Assembly (NCBI RefSeq): GCF_036226505.1
Contig: NZ_CP108484.1
Location: 5,022,001-5,086,000, forward strand
DNA: 64,000 nt
Direction of reading: 5' to 3'
Source of the DNA: Kitasatospora sp. NBC_01246
GTDB lineage: Bacteria > Actinomycetota > Actinomycetes > Streptomycetales > Streptomycetaceae
How positions within the stretch are numbered: the stretch's first letter is position 1; each line of letters begins with the position of its first letter. Made by a program: the position numbers and the translations under genes. Below are positions 1 through 7,394 of this stretch, piece by piece. The notes below the pieces were generated by a model. That model did no database searches. It was not told the origin of the DNA and saw only the letters and a program-made list of their open reading frames with translations.

Positions 1-207
1 GGCGGCGTGCTGGTCCCGGAAGCCCTCGGGCAGCACGTCGAGGCCGCGGCGCAGGTAGACGACGTTCATCCCGGAGTCCGGGCGCCCGAGCGAGGCGAAC
101 CCGTCGGCCGCCATCTGCTCGGCGAACCCGAAGTGCTGCTGGAGGAAGGCGGCGGAGGCGGTGACGTCCTCGACGGTGAGTGAGACGGCGGCGCCCGTGA
201 TCTGCAT
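1..207 (-). CDS. VOC/glyoxalase-family protein, 5' part only
   Basis: The first 69 codons of a leftward gene that runs off the left edge. The protein begins MQITGAAVSLTVEDV and continues with FLQQHFGF, the usual beta-alpha-beta opening of a vicinal oxygen chelate (glyoxalase/bleomycin-resistance) domain. The ATG at 207 is preceded by AAAGGG about 10 bases upstream. Metal ligands and the second half of the fold lie outside the window, so substrate cannot be guessed. The gene diverges from the carboxymuconolactone decarboxylase-like gene at 447, and the shared 239-bp region carries two palindromes. The family call rests on the N-terminal pattern only. Confidence 0.7.
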   Translation of the reverse strand, partial: MQITGAAVSLTVEDVTASAAFLQQHFGFAEQMAADGFASLGRPDSGMNVVYLRRGLDVLPEGFRDQHAA

Positions 208-236
208 GGAGGAGTGCCCTTTCGTCGGCGGTTATC

Positions 237-265
237 CCGTACGCAGTACACTATACATAGTACGG
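237..265. promoter_or_regulatory. Inverted repeat CCGTAC-N17-GTACGG, possible operator
   Basis: Six-base arms CCGTAC (237-242) and GTACGG (260-265) flank an A/T-richer centre containing TATACAT. A further GTAC half-site lies at 246-249. The element sits 30-58 bp upstream of the VOC gene start, where an operator would overlap its promoter. The regulator is unknown. Confidence 0.4.
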
Positions 266-326
266 AGAATTGCGCCAGGGGTCTGCGAGGGGGAGTGGGC
301 GGGGAGCGCGCGGGATCGGGGCTTGT

Positions 327-344
327 GTTGGAGTGAACTCCAAC
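327..344. promoter_or_regulatory. MerR-family type operator
   Basis: GTTGGAGTGAACTCCAAC is a perfect 8-bp-arm palindrome with a 2-bp centre. It lies between a TTGTGT-like -35 and a CATACC-like -10 sequence, about 100 bp upstream of the gene at 447. The form matches operators bound by MerR-family regulators, which sit in an over-long promoter spacer. No MerR gene is visible in the window. Confidence 0.55.
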
Positions 345-446
345 TCATACCGTCGTCATGTCGGCCGGGGAGGACTCCTCCCGGGGCCGGAAGCCCGATC
401 GCCCGTCCCTGATTGCGGCCGTCCCGACGGCAGAAACGGATCACCC

Positions 447-914
447 ATGACGAACGCCACCGCCTCCACCATCGCCGCCGCCTCCACCATTGCCGCCGCC
501 ACCGCGGCTGTCCGGCAGGAGCGCTTCGACCACGGCATGGGCGTCCTGGCCCGGATCGACGGCGAGAGCGGCCAGAAGGTCATCGAGGCGCTGGCGGACG
601 TCTCGCCGGAACTCGGCCACCAGGTCGTCGCCTGGGCCTTCGGCGACATCTACGACCGCCCGGGCCTGGCGCCGCGCGACCGGCAGCTGGTGACCCTCGG
701 CATGCTCACCGCGCTCGGCGGCTGCGAGCCCCAGCTGGAGGTGCACATCAACGCGGCCCTCAACGTCGGGCTCGGTCGGGAGGAGATCGTCGAGGCGCTG
801 CTGCACTCGGCCGTCTACTGCGGGATGCCCCGCGCCCTCAACGCGACGTTCGTCGCCAAGAAGGTCTTCGGGGAGCGCGGCCTGCTGCCCGTCGCAGTGC
901 CGGCCGAGGGCTGA
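447..914 (+). CDS. Carboxymuconolactone decarboxylase-family protein
   Basis: A 155-residue protein, the usual size for single-domain CMD (PcaC-like) proteins. The core RDRQLVTLGMLTALGGCEPQLEVHINAAL, read as overlapping segments, then GREEIVEALLHSAVYCGMPRALNA, matches the helical CMD fold with its conserved His and Glu positions. A single Cys in each segment replaces a clear CxxC, so an AhpD-type peroxidase role is less likely. The first 25 residues are a low-complexity ASTIAAASTIAAATAAV stretch. The ATG at 447 is chosen because an in-frame GTG further upstream would read through the promoter. Relatives are often controlled by MerR regulators, which fits the palindrome at 327-344. The actual substrate is unknown. 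Confidence 0.8.
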   Translation: MTNATASTIAAASTIAAATAAVRQERFDHGMGVLARIDGESGQKVIEALADVSPELGHQVVAWAFGDIYDRPGLAPRDRQLVTLGMLTALGGCEPQLEVHINAALNVGLGREEIVEALLHSAVYCGMPRALNATFVAKKVFGERGLLPVAVPAEG

Positions 915-973
915 CCCCGAGTGGGGTCGGGGGCCGGGGGCCGGGGGTCGGGGGGCGGGGGTGCGGTGGGGCT

Positions 974-1177
974 TCAGGAGTCGGAGGCGCCCGGGTCGGA
1001 GCGGCGGGACGACTTGGCGAAGGCCTTGAAGGCGGCGAGGAGCCCGTCACGGGCGACCCCCGCGAACAGTACGGCGACCCGCAGCGGGTAGTTCCGGGCG
1101 TACCGGGCCCGAACGGAGCGGACGGCACGCGGGGCCGCGGGGCCCTGGCGGGGCGTCGGGCGGTGGGGCTCGTTCAT
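974..1177 (-). CDS. Small hypothetical protein
   Basis: A possible 67-residue protein beginning MNEPHRPTPRQGP, basic, with one moderately hydrophobic segment (YPLRVAVLFAGVARDGLL, about residues 32-49). No family is recognised. It lies downstream of the lipoprotein gene on the same strand but beyond a very strong hairpin (1251-1301), and no good ribosome-binding site precedes the ATG. Strong G/C at third positions supports coding. It could be a chance open frame in GC-rich DNA. Confidence 0.45.
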   Translation of the reverse strand: MNEPHRPTPRQGPAAPRAVRSVRARYARNYPLRVAVLFAGVARDGLLAAFKAFAKSSRRSDPGASDS

Positions 1178-1250
1178 GAGGGGACGGTACCTTGGGGGGT
1201 CGGCGTGCGGCCGCGGCTGGCGGGGTTGGTGAAGTCGGTGGGGTCGGAGC

Positions 1251-1301
1251 GCGAGGTGCGGGCGCCGGGCCGGTGGGACCGGCCCGGCGCCCGCACCTCG
1301 C
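1251..1301. terminator. 24-bp perfect stem-loop terminator
   Basis: Perfect 24-bp arms (1251-1274 and 1278-1301) around a GGG loop, beginning 5 bp beyond the stop of the leftward lipoprotein gene. There is no T-tract, as is usual in streptomycetes. Confidence 0.85.
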
Positions 1302-1305
1302 ACCA

Positions 1306-1995
1306 CTACTTCCAGAAGATGGCACCCTTGCCCAGGCTGTAGGGCGCGCCCCAGTATTCGGCGCCCGAGACCTTGGTGGCCGCCGGGGCGAGGGCGACGG
1401 CGCAGCCCTGGGCGGTCTGGCCGTTGGTGAAGCCCTTCGGCAGCGAGGGGTTCGCGCACTTGGCGAAGCCGCCGATGATCATCAGTTCCTGGGCCTCGCT
1501 GCCGTCCGGCAGGAGGCCCTTGACGTGGTCCACGCTGGTGTAGGCCAGGTCGGTGGTGCCGGTGTTGGTGATCGAGTACCGCACGTAGTACGGGACGAGC
1601 CCCTTGGCCTTGTCGCCGAGCTTGAGCGCGGCCAGGTCCGCCGGGTCGCCGGCCTCGATCGCGGTGACCGACAGGGCGATGACGCCCTTGGTGCTGCCGG
1701 AGGTGAACTGCACCTGGGCGGGCTGGCCGATCTTGAAGGTCTGCCCGGGGGTGGCGTCGGTACCGCCGCCGGTCGCGGGAGCGGCTGCGGGTGCGCTGGT
1801 GGCGGCACCCGACGGGCTGGCCGCGGCCGGCGTGCTCGCGGAGGCGGCCGGGGTCGTCGGCGCGGCGGCCGGGGGCGGAGTGCTGCTCGCCGTGTCGGCC
1901 GCCGGGTCGTCGTTGCAGGCGGTGAGGGTCAGGGCGCCGACCGCTGCGAGACCGACGAGCGTCCACATGCGCTTGCGGGTGTGGATGCCGTTCAT
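1306..1995 (-). CDS. Secreted lipoprotein, function unknown
   Basis: A 229-residue protein with a typical lipoprotein signal: basic start (MNGIHTRKR), hydrophobic core and lipobox LTAC with the acylated Cys at residue 27. Residues about 28-75 are an Ala/Pro/Thr/Ser-rich linker, as expected for a protein tethered outside the membrane. The C-terminal domain (about 78-229) contains a beta-strand pattern including VPYYVRYSITNTGTTDLAY, resembling the immunoglobulin-like DUF4352/telomeric-repeat-like fold of actinobacterial lipoproteins, with two Cys (FAKCANP and AQGCAVA) that could form a disulfide. A GGGGGA purine run precedes the ATG by 8 bases. Role unknown; ligand binding or stress sensing at the cell surface is only a guess. 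Confidence 0.8.
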   Translation of the reverse strand: MNGIHTRKRMWTLVGLAAVGALTLTACNDDPAADTASSTPPPAAAPTTPAASASTPAAASPSGAATSAPAAAPATGGGTDATPGQTFKIGQPAQVQFTSGSTKGVIALSVTAIEAGDPADLAALKLGDKAKGLVPYYVRYSITNTGTTDLAYTSVDHVKGLLPDGSEAQELMIIGGFAKCANPSLPKGFTNGQTAQGCAVALAPAATKVSGAEYWGAPYSLGKGAIFWK

Positions 1996-2295
1996 AGGAG
2001 GTTCCCCCGTGTTCCGGGCCGTCAGGCGGCGGCCCTGCTGAGATCTTGATAGCGGGGCCGGGGGTCGGGGGCCATGGCTTCGGCGCGGTTCGGCCCGGAT
2101 GTGACGTGACCGCTTCGGAGTTGTCGACGAGCCGGTACAGTAGCGCCCCTTGCGCCCGGCCGCCCGGCTGCCGAACCGCAAGGCGCTGAACCGGCCCTGA
2201 CGGAGGGACGCGGCGGGTGTCGGGCCCGTTGCGGAGGCGTCTCGGAGGCATCTCGACCGGACGCCCCGCCCGCGCGCCTGGCTACGGTGGTGGCC
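1996..2295. other. 300-bp divergent intergenic region
   Basis: The spacer between the leftward lipoprotein gene and the rightward membrane-protein gene must hold both promoters. No confident -35/-10 pair, repeat or RNA gene was found. Confidence 0.5.
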
Positions 2296-3156
2296 ATGAG
2301 TACGGGGGGCGGATCGGCCTGGGCCGGGGTACGGCGGGTCTTGCTGACGTTGTCGGGCGTGGTCGTGGCCGGGGCGGTGATCCTCGTCGCGGTCGTCCTC
2401 TGGCAACTGCACGACCTCACCACCGTGCCTCCCGCACCGGACGCGAGCGCGCTCGCCCGGGCCGCCGACACGCGTGCGGCCCGCGACCGGGCGGTGGCGT
2501 TCGCCGACGAGCAGACCGGGCTGGTCCGGGCGGCCGCGCCCTGGGCGGAGGCGCTGGACAGCTCGGTCGCCGACCTGTGCGAGGCCCGGGCCGCCTCCGG
2601 CAGCTTCGGCAGCAAGCCGGTGTGGTCGGGGGTGATGTGCCGGCGGACGACGGTGCTGTACGCCGCGTTCGACGGTGAGATCGAGCCCCGGCTGGCCGAG
2701 CTGGACCGGGCGCTGGCCGGCGTCGGCTGGAAGCCGCGCAGCGGCGGCAGGGACTTGGTGCGGGAGCTGCACTACCAGCACAGCCCGGGCGGCGACGCCT
2801 CGGCCGAACAGACGGCCGAGGCGCTGGCCCGGCCGAACTCGGTCGCCGTCGACCACACGCGCGGCGCCGGGCAGAATTCCGTCACCCTGACCGTCGCGGT
2901 CGCGGACGGCAAGGGTCTGCCCAGGATCAGGGGCAGTTGGGACGACTCGTCAACCCTGCGCGGGCCGGACGCGAAGCCCTACGCGGACGGTGAGTCCGAG
3001 CGGGTCGTGTACCAGGACTGGCGGCGCGTGGACGCCGAGGCACTTCAGGCGAAGACCTACGCGGACCACCGGTACCTGCTGGCGATCGGCGTGACCCAGC
3101 TCTACGCCGCCGGCTGCCCGGGCGCCACGTGCAACGGGAGCGCACCGAGCTGGTGA
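2296..3156 (+). CDS. Membrane-anchored hypothetical protein
   Basis: A 286-residue protein with a short cytoplasmic start, one transmembrane helix (VLLTLSGVVVAGAVILVAVV, about residues 14-33) and a large extracellular part. Cysteines occur at DLCEARA, GVMCRR and, near the end, CPGATC, suggesting disulfides in an exported domain. No family is recognised. GTG codons at 2287 and 2290 precede the ATG at 2296 in frame; ATG is preferred, but no start has a convincing ribosome-binding site. It appears to be transcribed alone. Confidence 0.7.
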   Translation: MSTGGGSAWAGVRRVLLTLSGVVVAGAVILVAVVLWQLHDLTTVPPAPDASALARAADTRAARDRAVAFADEQTGLVRAAAPWAEALDSSVADLCEARAASGSFGSKPVWSGVMCRRTTVLYAAFDGEIEPRLAELDRALAGVGWKPRSGGRDLVRELHYQHSPGGDASAEQTAEALARPNSVAVDHTRGAGQNSVTLTVAVADGKGLPRIRGSWDDSSTLRGPDAKPYADGESERVVYQDWRRVDAEALQAKTYADHRYLLAIGVTQLYAAGCPGATCNGSAPSW

Positions 3157-3285
3157 CGGCCGGCCCGGAAGGCCTCGGGTCGGAGTGGGAAGTCGGCCGG
3201 TCCGACGTCCTGCTCCGCGCGTTAGCGTCCCTGCGTCACCTCAGGAGGCGGAGCCGGGTGTTGCGGTTCCGGCCGATGCGGCCGG

Positions 3286-3495
3286 TCACCGGGACGGGCC
3301 GAACCCGGGCAACGGGTCCTGGTCGACCTCGTGGCGGGCGACTCGTTCGGTCGGGTCCCGGCACTCCGGGCCCAGGCGCAGGATGCGGGATTCCGGGTCG
3401 TGCAGCGGGCGGTGGCAGCGGCGGCAGGTGACTCGGGAGCGGACGACCTCTGCCGAGTCGGTGCCGGGGAGTGGCTCGGGGGCGCGGTCGGTCAT
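3286..3495 (-). CDS. DUF6011-like small zinc-ribbon protein
   Basis: A 69-residue protein with CRRCHRPLHDPESRILRLGP followed by EC. This CxxC...C arrangement is the signature of DUF6011 proteins, small probable zinc-binding proteins common in streptomycetes. The role is unknown. A TAGGGT -10 sequence (3502-3507) ends 6 bases before the ATG at 3495, so the message is probably leaderless. It diverges from the TetR gene at 3639. Confidence 0.65.
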   Translation of the reverse strand: MTDRAPEPLPGTDSAEVVRSRVTCRRCHRPLHDPESRILRLGPECRDPTERVARHEVDQDPLPGFGPSR

Positions 3496-3501
3496 GGGTC
3501 G

Positions 3502-3507
3502 ACCCTA
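3502..3507 (-). promoter_or_regulatory. -10 box (TAGGGT) of a leaderless promoter
   Basis: On the minus strand TAGGGT is followed by six bases and then the ATG of the DUF6011-like gene, the spacing expected for transcription starting at or next to the A of the start codon. Confidence 0.5.
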
Positions 3508-3638
3508 GAGCTTGCCCGACGGTGCCCGCCGGGGCCCGCCCGGCCCCGCAGTCCGGACGCGCCGCTGTCTCCTCCCGGTGCGCTCCGGCGGTGCGCCCGG
3601 CGGGCCCTGTCCGGGCGGGCGCGTGAAAGGATTCCCCC

Positions 3639-4406
3639 ATGGCGAGTGAACGCAGCAGTGCGGGGGATCCGGCGCGGACGCTGGCACTGCTCTGGGGCGT
3701 GTCGACCGAGGAGAAGCCGGGCCGTCGTGGTCCCCGGCAGGCGAAGTCGCCCGCGGAGATCGCGGCCGTGGCGATCGCGCTGGCCGACGCCGACGGCGTG
3801 GACGCGGTGACGATGCGGCGAGTGGCGCAGGAGCTGGGCGTCTCCCCGATGGCGCTCTACACGTACGTCCCCGGCAAGGCCGAGCTGCTCGACCTGATGC
3901 TGGACACCGTCTACGCGACCATGCCGCGCAGCGCCCCCTCCGACGAGGGCTGGCGGGCCAGGGTCGCCGCGGTCGCGGACGACAACCGCGCGCTCTACCG
4001 CGCCCACCCCTGGGTGGCGAGCATCTCGACCAGCCGTCCGCCGCTGGGGCCGGGGCTGATGGCCAAGTACGAGTACGAGTTGTGCGCTCTGGAGGGCACC
4101 GGGCTGCCGGACGTGGAGCTGGACGCCGCGCTCACCCACCTGCTGGGTTTCGTCCAGACCTGTGCCCGGATGGGGGCCGACGACCGCGCCGCGCAGCAGG
4201 ACAGTGCGATGACCGACGAGCAGTGGTGGGCGGCCAACGCTGACCTGCTGGCCCGGGTCTTCGACGCCGAGCGGTACCCGGTCGCCGCCCGTGTCGGTGC
4301 GGCCGCCGGCGAGGTGCACGGCGGCGCGTACAGCGCGGACCACGCGTACGCCTTCGGCCTGGCCCGAGTGCTGGACGGGTTCGCGGCGCTGATCGCGGAG
4401 CGGTAG
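3639..4406 (+). CDS. TetR-family transcriptional regulator (TetR_C class)
   Basis: A 255-residue repressor. After a 35-residue extension, the DNA-binding domain spans about 38-85, with the helix-turn-helix in MRRVAQELGVSPMALYTYVPGKAELLDLM. The rest is the all-helical ligand domain of the tetracycline-repressor C-terminal class, which usually controls exporters or flavin enzymes. AAAGGA lies 7 bases before the ATG. Its own upstream region (3496-3638) holds no copy of the TAGACC motif, but a five-copy array of TetR-like operators starts 23 bp downstream of its stop. That array is the best candidate target. No cognate effector gene is adjacent, because the next gene is convergent. Confidence 0.9.
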   Translation: MASERSSAGDPARTLALLWGVSTEEKPGRRGPRQAKSPAEIAAVAIALADADGVDAVTMRRVAQELGVSPMALYTYVPGKAELLDLMLDTVYATMPRSAPSDEGWRARVAAVADDNRALYRAHPWVASISTSRPPLGPGLMAKYEYELCALEGTGLPDVELDAALTHLLGFVQTCARMGADDRAAQQDSAMTDEQWWAANADLLARVFDAERYPVAARVGAAAGEVHGGAYSADHAYAFGLARVLDGFAALIAER

Positions 4407-4428
4407 CCACCCGGCGGGGCGGCGAATC

Positions 4429-4579
4429 TGTAGACCGGTCGGTTGATTCTGGACGCCTTAGGTAGACCGGTCTGCATATTCGCCACTGTACGGGCCCGGA
4501 ATCGCTAGACCGGTCTACAGAAACACCCCTTGAGGCCCATCTCTGTAGACCGACCGACATATGTAGACCGACCGACATA
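4429..4579. promoter_or_regulatory. Array of five TetR-type operators
   Basis: Five related sites occur in 151 bp: GTAGACCGGTCGGT (4430), GTAGACCGGTCTGC (4462), CTAGACCGGTCTAC (4505), and a perfect 18-bp tandem duplication TGTAGACCGACCGACATA at 4544-4561 and 4562-4579. The third site contains the perfect palindrome TAGACCGGTCTA (4506-4517). Sites one to three are spaced 32 and 43 bp apart. The region is clearly more A/T-rich than its surroundings. It lies between the stop codons of two convergent genes, so it is upstream of no visible gene. Confidence 0.75.
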
Positions 4580-4594
4580 AAACGCGCCGGCCCC

Positions 4595-4634
4595 ACCCCC
4601 GAGCCCGCCCCCCGAGCCCGCCCCCCGAGCCCGC
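4595..4634. repeat. 13-bp GC-rich tandem repeat, three copies
   Basis: CCCCCCGAGCCCG recurs with a 13-bp period (GAG at 4601, 4614 and 4627) just beyond the stop of the HxlR gene. It is simple-sequence DNA with no evident function. Confidence 0.6.
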
Positions 4635-4640
4635 CCCGCC

Positions 4641-5099
4641 TCAGCGCGGGCGGGCGTCGTACCCGGCGCGGGCCTCCTGGACGACGGGGACGCGCTGCTC
4701 GGACCAGCGGGCGAGGGCCGCCACCAACTGGGCGGCCTCCCGGCCGAGCGGGGTGAGGCTGTAGTCCACCCGTGGCGGGATCACCGGATGGGCCTCGCGG
4801 AGGACGAAGCCGTCGCGCTCCAGGGTCTGCAGGGTCTGCGCGAGCATCTTCTCGCTCACCCCGGACACCCGCCGGCGCAGCTCGCTGAACCGGTAGCCGC
4901 GTTCGTCCAGCGCCGCCAGCACCAGGACGCCCCACCGGCTGGTGACGTGCTCCAGTACGCCGCGGGAGGGGCACATGCGGTCGTACACGTCCGGCGGCGG
5001 CAGCTCGCCGAGCGGCACGGCCGGCCGGGCCGTCGAGGGGGTGGCGGCGTCGGAAGCGGTGGGGGCAGCAGGGGCAGCGCCCTGGGCCATTATCTGCAT
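4641..5099 (-). CDS. HxlR-family transcriptional regulator
   Basis: A 152-residue winged-helix protein. After a 40-residue Ala/Pro-rich extension comes CPSRGVLEHVTSRWGVLVLA, the classic HxlR opening with its conserved Cys (about residue 43), then RFSELRRRVSGVSEKMLAQTL (recognition region) and the wing through VDYSLTPLGREA. HxlR proteins dimerise and often sense quinones, aldehydes or disulfide stress through the N-terminal Cys. The gene diverges from an NmrA/QorB-like oxidoreductase; the same pairing is known for QorR-qor2 of Corynebacterium, where the regulator represses the enzyme and itself. The start is either ATG at 5099 or the ATG three codons later. Confidence 0.9.
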   Translation of the reverse strand: MQIMAQGAAPAAPTASDAATPSTARPAVPLGELPPPDVYDRMCPSRGVLEHVTSRWGVLVLAALDERGYRFSELRRRVSGVSEKMLAQTLQTLERDGFVLREAHPVIPPRVDYSLTPLGREAAQLVAALARWSEQRVPVVQEARAGYDARPR

Positions 5100-5123
5100 G
5101 TCATTACCTGCATATCAGTACCC

Positions 5124-5152
5124 TACTTTGAAGTGCGTACTTTCGAGAAGTA
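5124..5152. promoter_or_regulatory. Twin inverted repeats, candidate HxlR operator
   Basis: Two adjacent dyads, ACTT-TG-AAGT (5125-5134) and TACTT-N5-AAGTA (5138-5152), lie in the 166-bp region between the divergent HxlR and oxidoreductase genes. Related GTAC words flank them. ACTT/AAGT dyads of this form are typical of HxlR/DUF24 regulators. Confidence 0.55.
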
Positions 5153-5265
5153 AGTGTCCCTCCTAGGGTGAGTGTCGAGGCCGGGATGACTCGGCCGTCC
5201 GACCGCGAGTTCAACGGGCAACGGCCCGAACCGAACCGACCTGACCCGACCCAGGGAGCAGCAAC

Positions 5266-6126
5266 ATGTACGTCGTCACCGGTGCCACCGGACAGCTCGG
5301 CCGGCTGGTCGTCGAGGGCCTGCTGGCCGAGGTCCCCGCCGGGGAGGTGGCGGTGGTCGTCCGCTCCGCCGAGAAGGCCGCCGACCTCGCCGCCCGCGGC
5401 GTGACCGTCCGGGTGGCCGACTACGACCGTCCGGAGAGCCTGGCGGGCTCCTTCGCGGCCGGCGACCGGGTGTTGCTCATCTCGGGCAGCGAGGTCGGCC
5501 GCCGCATCCCGCAGCACACCGCCGTGATCGAGGCGGCGCGCGCCGCCGGCGTCGCGCTGCTCGCGTACACCAGTGCGCCCGGCGTGGCCACCTTCCGGCT
5601 GGCGGACGAGCACAAGGCCACCGAGGCGGCGATCCGGGAGTCCGGGCTGCCCTTCTCGTTCCTCCGCAACGGCTGGTACACCGAGAACTACCTGGGCGAC
5701 GCCGCCGGCACGGTGGCGCGCGGCGTGGTGATCGGCAGCGCCGGGCAGGGCCGGGTGGCCACCGCCCCGCGTGCGGACTACGCCGCCGCGGCGGTCGCTG
5801 TGCTGCTCGGCGAGGGGGACGAGGGTGGTCACGCGGACACCGTGTACGAGCTCAGCGGTGACGTCGCGTGGAGCCTGTCGGAGCTGGCCGCCGAGCTGGC
5901 GCGAGTCTCGGGCCGACCCGTCGAGCACCGCGAGGTGACCCCGGCCGAGCACCGCGCGGTCCTGGTCGGCGCGGGCCTGCCGGAGGGTTTCGCCGACGTC
6001 CTGGTGGACGTGGACGCCGGTATCGCACGCGGCGAACTGGCCGGCACCCCGGGTGACCTGGCCCGGCTGATCGGCCGTCCGACCGTCCCGCTGGCGGAGA
6101 GCGTGCGCACGGCGCTGGGCGCCTGA
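5266..6126 (+). CDS. NmrA/QorB-like NAD(P)-binding oxidoreductase
   Basis: A 286-residue atypical short-chain dehydrogenase. MYVVTGATGQLGRLVVEGLL carries the GxTGxxG dinucleotide-binding loop at residues 6-12. YTSAPGV and FSFLRNGWYTENY match the NmrA-like/QorB group, which lacks the canonical YxxxK pair and acts as quinone reductase or redox sensor. Length is normal. An AG-rich GGGAGCAGCAAC sequence precedes the ATG. The divergent HxlR gene and the dyads between them make it the probable HxlR target, with a role in quinone or electrophile detoxification inferred from that context. Confidence 0.85.
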   Translation: MYVVTGATGQLGRLVVEGLLAEVPAGEVAVVVRSAEKAADLAARGVTVRVADYDRPESLAGSFAAGDRVLLISGSEVGRRIPQHTAVIEAARAAGVALLAYTSAPGVATFRLADEHKATEAAIRESGLPFSFLRNGWYTENYLGDAAGTVARGVVIGSAGQGRVATAPRADYAAAAVAVLLGEGDEGGHADTVYELSGDVAWSLSELAAELARVSGRPVEHREVTPAEHRAVLVGAGLPEGFADVLVDVDAGIARGELAGTPGDLARLIGRPTVPLAESVRTALGA

Positions 6127-6136
6127 CGCACCGGAG

Positions 6137-6180
6137 CGCCGCCCGGGCCGACCGCGAAACCGCAGGTCGGTCGGGCGGCG
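6137..6180. terminator. Stem-loop terminator
   Basis: Arms 6137-6153 and 6165-6180 (CGCCGCCCG...CCGACC against GGTCGG...CGGGCGGCG, with a small internal mismatch) and an 11-base loop, 10 bp past the oxidoreductase stop. Confidence 0.7.
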
Positions 6181-6279
6181 TCTCATGTCATGAGCAAAAT
6201 GCGAATACGGAGATGACAGTCGGCCCCCGCGCCCGCTACCGTCGGCACGACATTGGTGCGCGCGGAGGGCAGGCCGTCG

Positions 6280-7341
6280 ATGGCGGAGACAACCCAGCAG
6301 GAGGCCGGCCGGGGCCTTTGGTACGGCCTGGCGGCGTACGGGATGTGGGGGCTCTTCCCGTTGTTCTGGCCGCTGCTGGAGCCGGCCGCCGCCGACGACA
6401 TCCTCGCCAACCGGATGGTCTGGTCACTGGTCGCCGTCGTCGTACTGCTGCTCGCCCAGCGGCACTGGGGCTGGATACGCCCGCTGCTGCGCCAGCCCCG
6501 CCGACTCGCCATGCTGGGCGGGGCCGCCGCCGTGATCTCGGTCAACTGGGGCGTCTACATCTGGGGGGTCAACGCCGGTCACGTCGTCGAGACCAGCCTC
6601 GGCTACTTCATCAACCCGCTGGTCACCATCGCCTTCGGCGTGGTGGTGCTCAAGGAGCGGCTGCGGCCCGCGCAGTGGGCTGCCGTCGGCATCGGCGCCC
6701 TCGCGGTGGCGGTGCTGACCGTCGGCTACGGACGGCTGCCCTGGATCGCGCTGACCCTGGCCTTCTCCTTCGGGACGTACGGGCTGCTCAAGAAGACGGT
6801 CGGGCTGAGCGGGCTGGAGAGCCTGGCCGCCGAGAGCGCCTTCATGTTCCCGTTCGCCCTCGGGTACCTGGTCTACCTGGCACTCGTCGGCCGCGGCACC
6901 TTCGGGCACACCGTGGCGGGGTCGTTCGGCTGGGGGCACTCCGGGCTGCTGATGCTCAGCGGGGTGATCACCGCGATCCCGCTGCTCTGCTTCGGCGCGG
7001 CGGCGGTCCGGGTGCCGCTCACCGTGCTCGGGCTGCTGCAGTACCTGGCGCCGTTGTTCCAGTTCCTGATCGGTGTCACGGTGTTCCACGAGTCCATGCC
7101 GCCCGCCCGCTGGGCCGGCTTCTCGCTGGTCTGGGCCGCGCTGGCGCTGCTGACCTGGGACGCGCTGCGCCGGGTGCGGAGCGATCGGGCGGAGCGGGCC
7201 GCCGTCCTGGCCCGGTCGGCCGCCGCCGTCCCGGCCGACGCCCTGGGCCCGGCCGACGCCCCGGCCACCCCGGCCACTACGTCCAGCCCGGCTACCGCAC
7301 CCACCCCGCCCCTCGACGCGACCCCGGCGCCCACCCGCTGA
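6280..7341 (+). CDS. rarD: RarD-like EamA-family permease
   Basis: A 353-residue drug/metabolite-transporter protein with about ten transmembrane helices and two EamA halves. It opens GLWYGLAAYGMWGLFPLFW and contains NWGVYIWGVNAGHVVETSLG followed by YFINPL, the hallmark of the RarD subgroup. The C-terminal 50 residues are an Ala/Pro/Thr-rich tail not found in most relatives. GGAGGG nine bases before the ATG at 6280 supports that start over the GTG at 6253. RarD was named for chloramphenicol sensitivity, but the transported compound is not established. It converges with the ABC permease gene. Confidence 0.88.
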   Translation: MAETTQQEAGRGLWYGLAAYGMWGLFPLFWPLLEPAAADDILANRMVWSLVAVVVLLLAQRHWGWIRPLLRQPRRLAMLGGAAAVISVNWGVYIWGVNAGHVVETSLGYFINPLVTIAFGVVVLKERLRPAQWAAVGIGALAVAVLTVGYGRLPWIALTLAFSFGTYGLLKKTVGLSGLESLAAESAFMFPFALGYLVYLALVGRGTFGHTVAGSFGWGHSGLLMLSGVITAIPLLCFGAAAVRVPLTVLGLLQYLAPLFQFLIGVTVFHESMPPARWAGFSLVWAALALLTWDALRRVRSDRAERAAVLARSAAAVPADALGPADAPATPATTSSPATAPTPPLDATPAPTR

Positions 7342-7355
7342 CGGAGGCGCGCACA

Positions 7356-7393
7356 GGGCCGGCCGGCGGGGCGGCCCCGCCCCCCGCCGGCCC
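7356..7393. terminator. Bidirectional GC hairpin between convergent genes
   Basis: Imperfect GGGCCGGC...GCCGGCCC dyad filling most of the 53 bp between the rarD-like stop and the ABC permease stop. Confidence 0.6.
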
Positions 7394-7394
7394 G

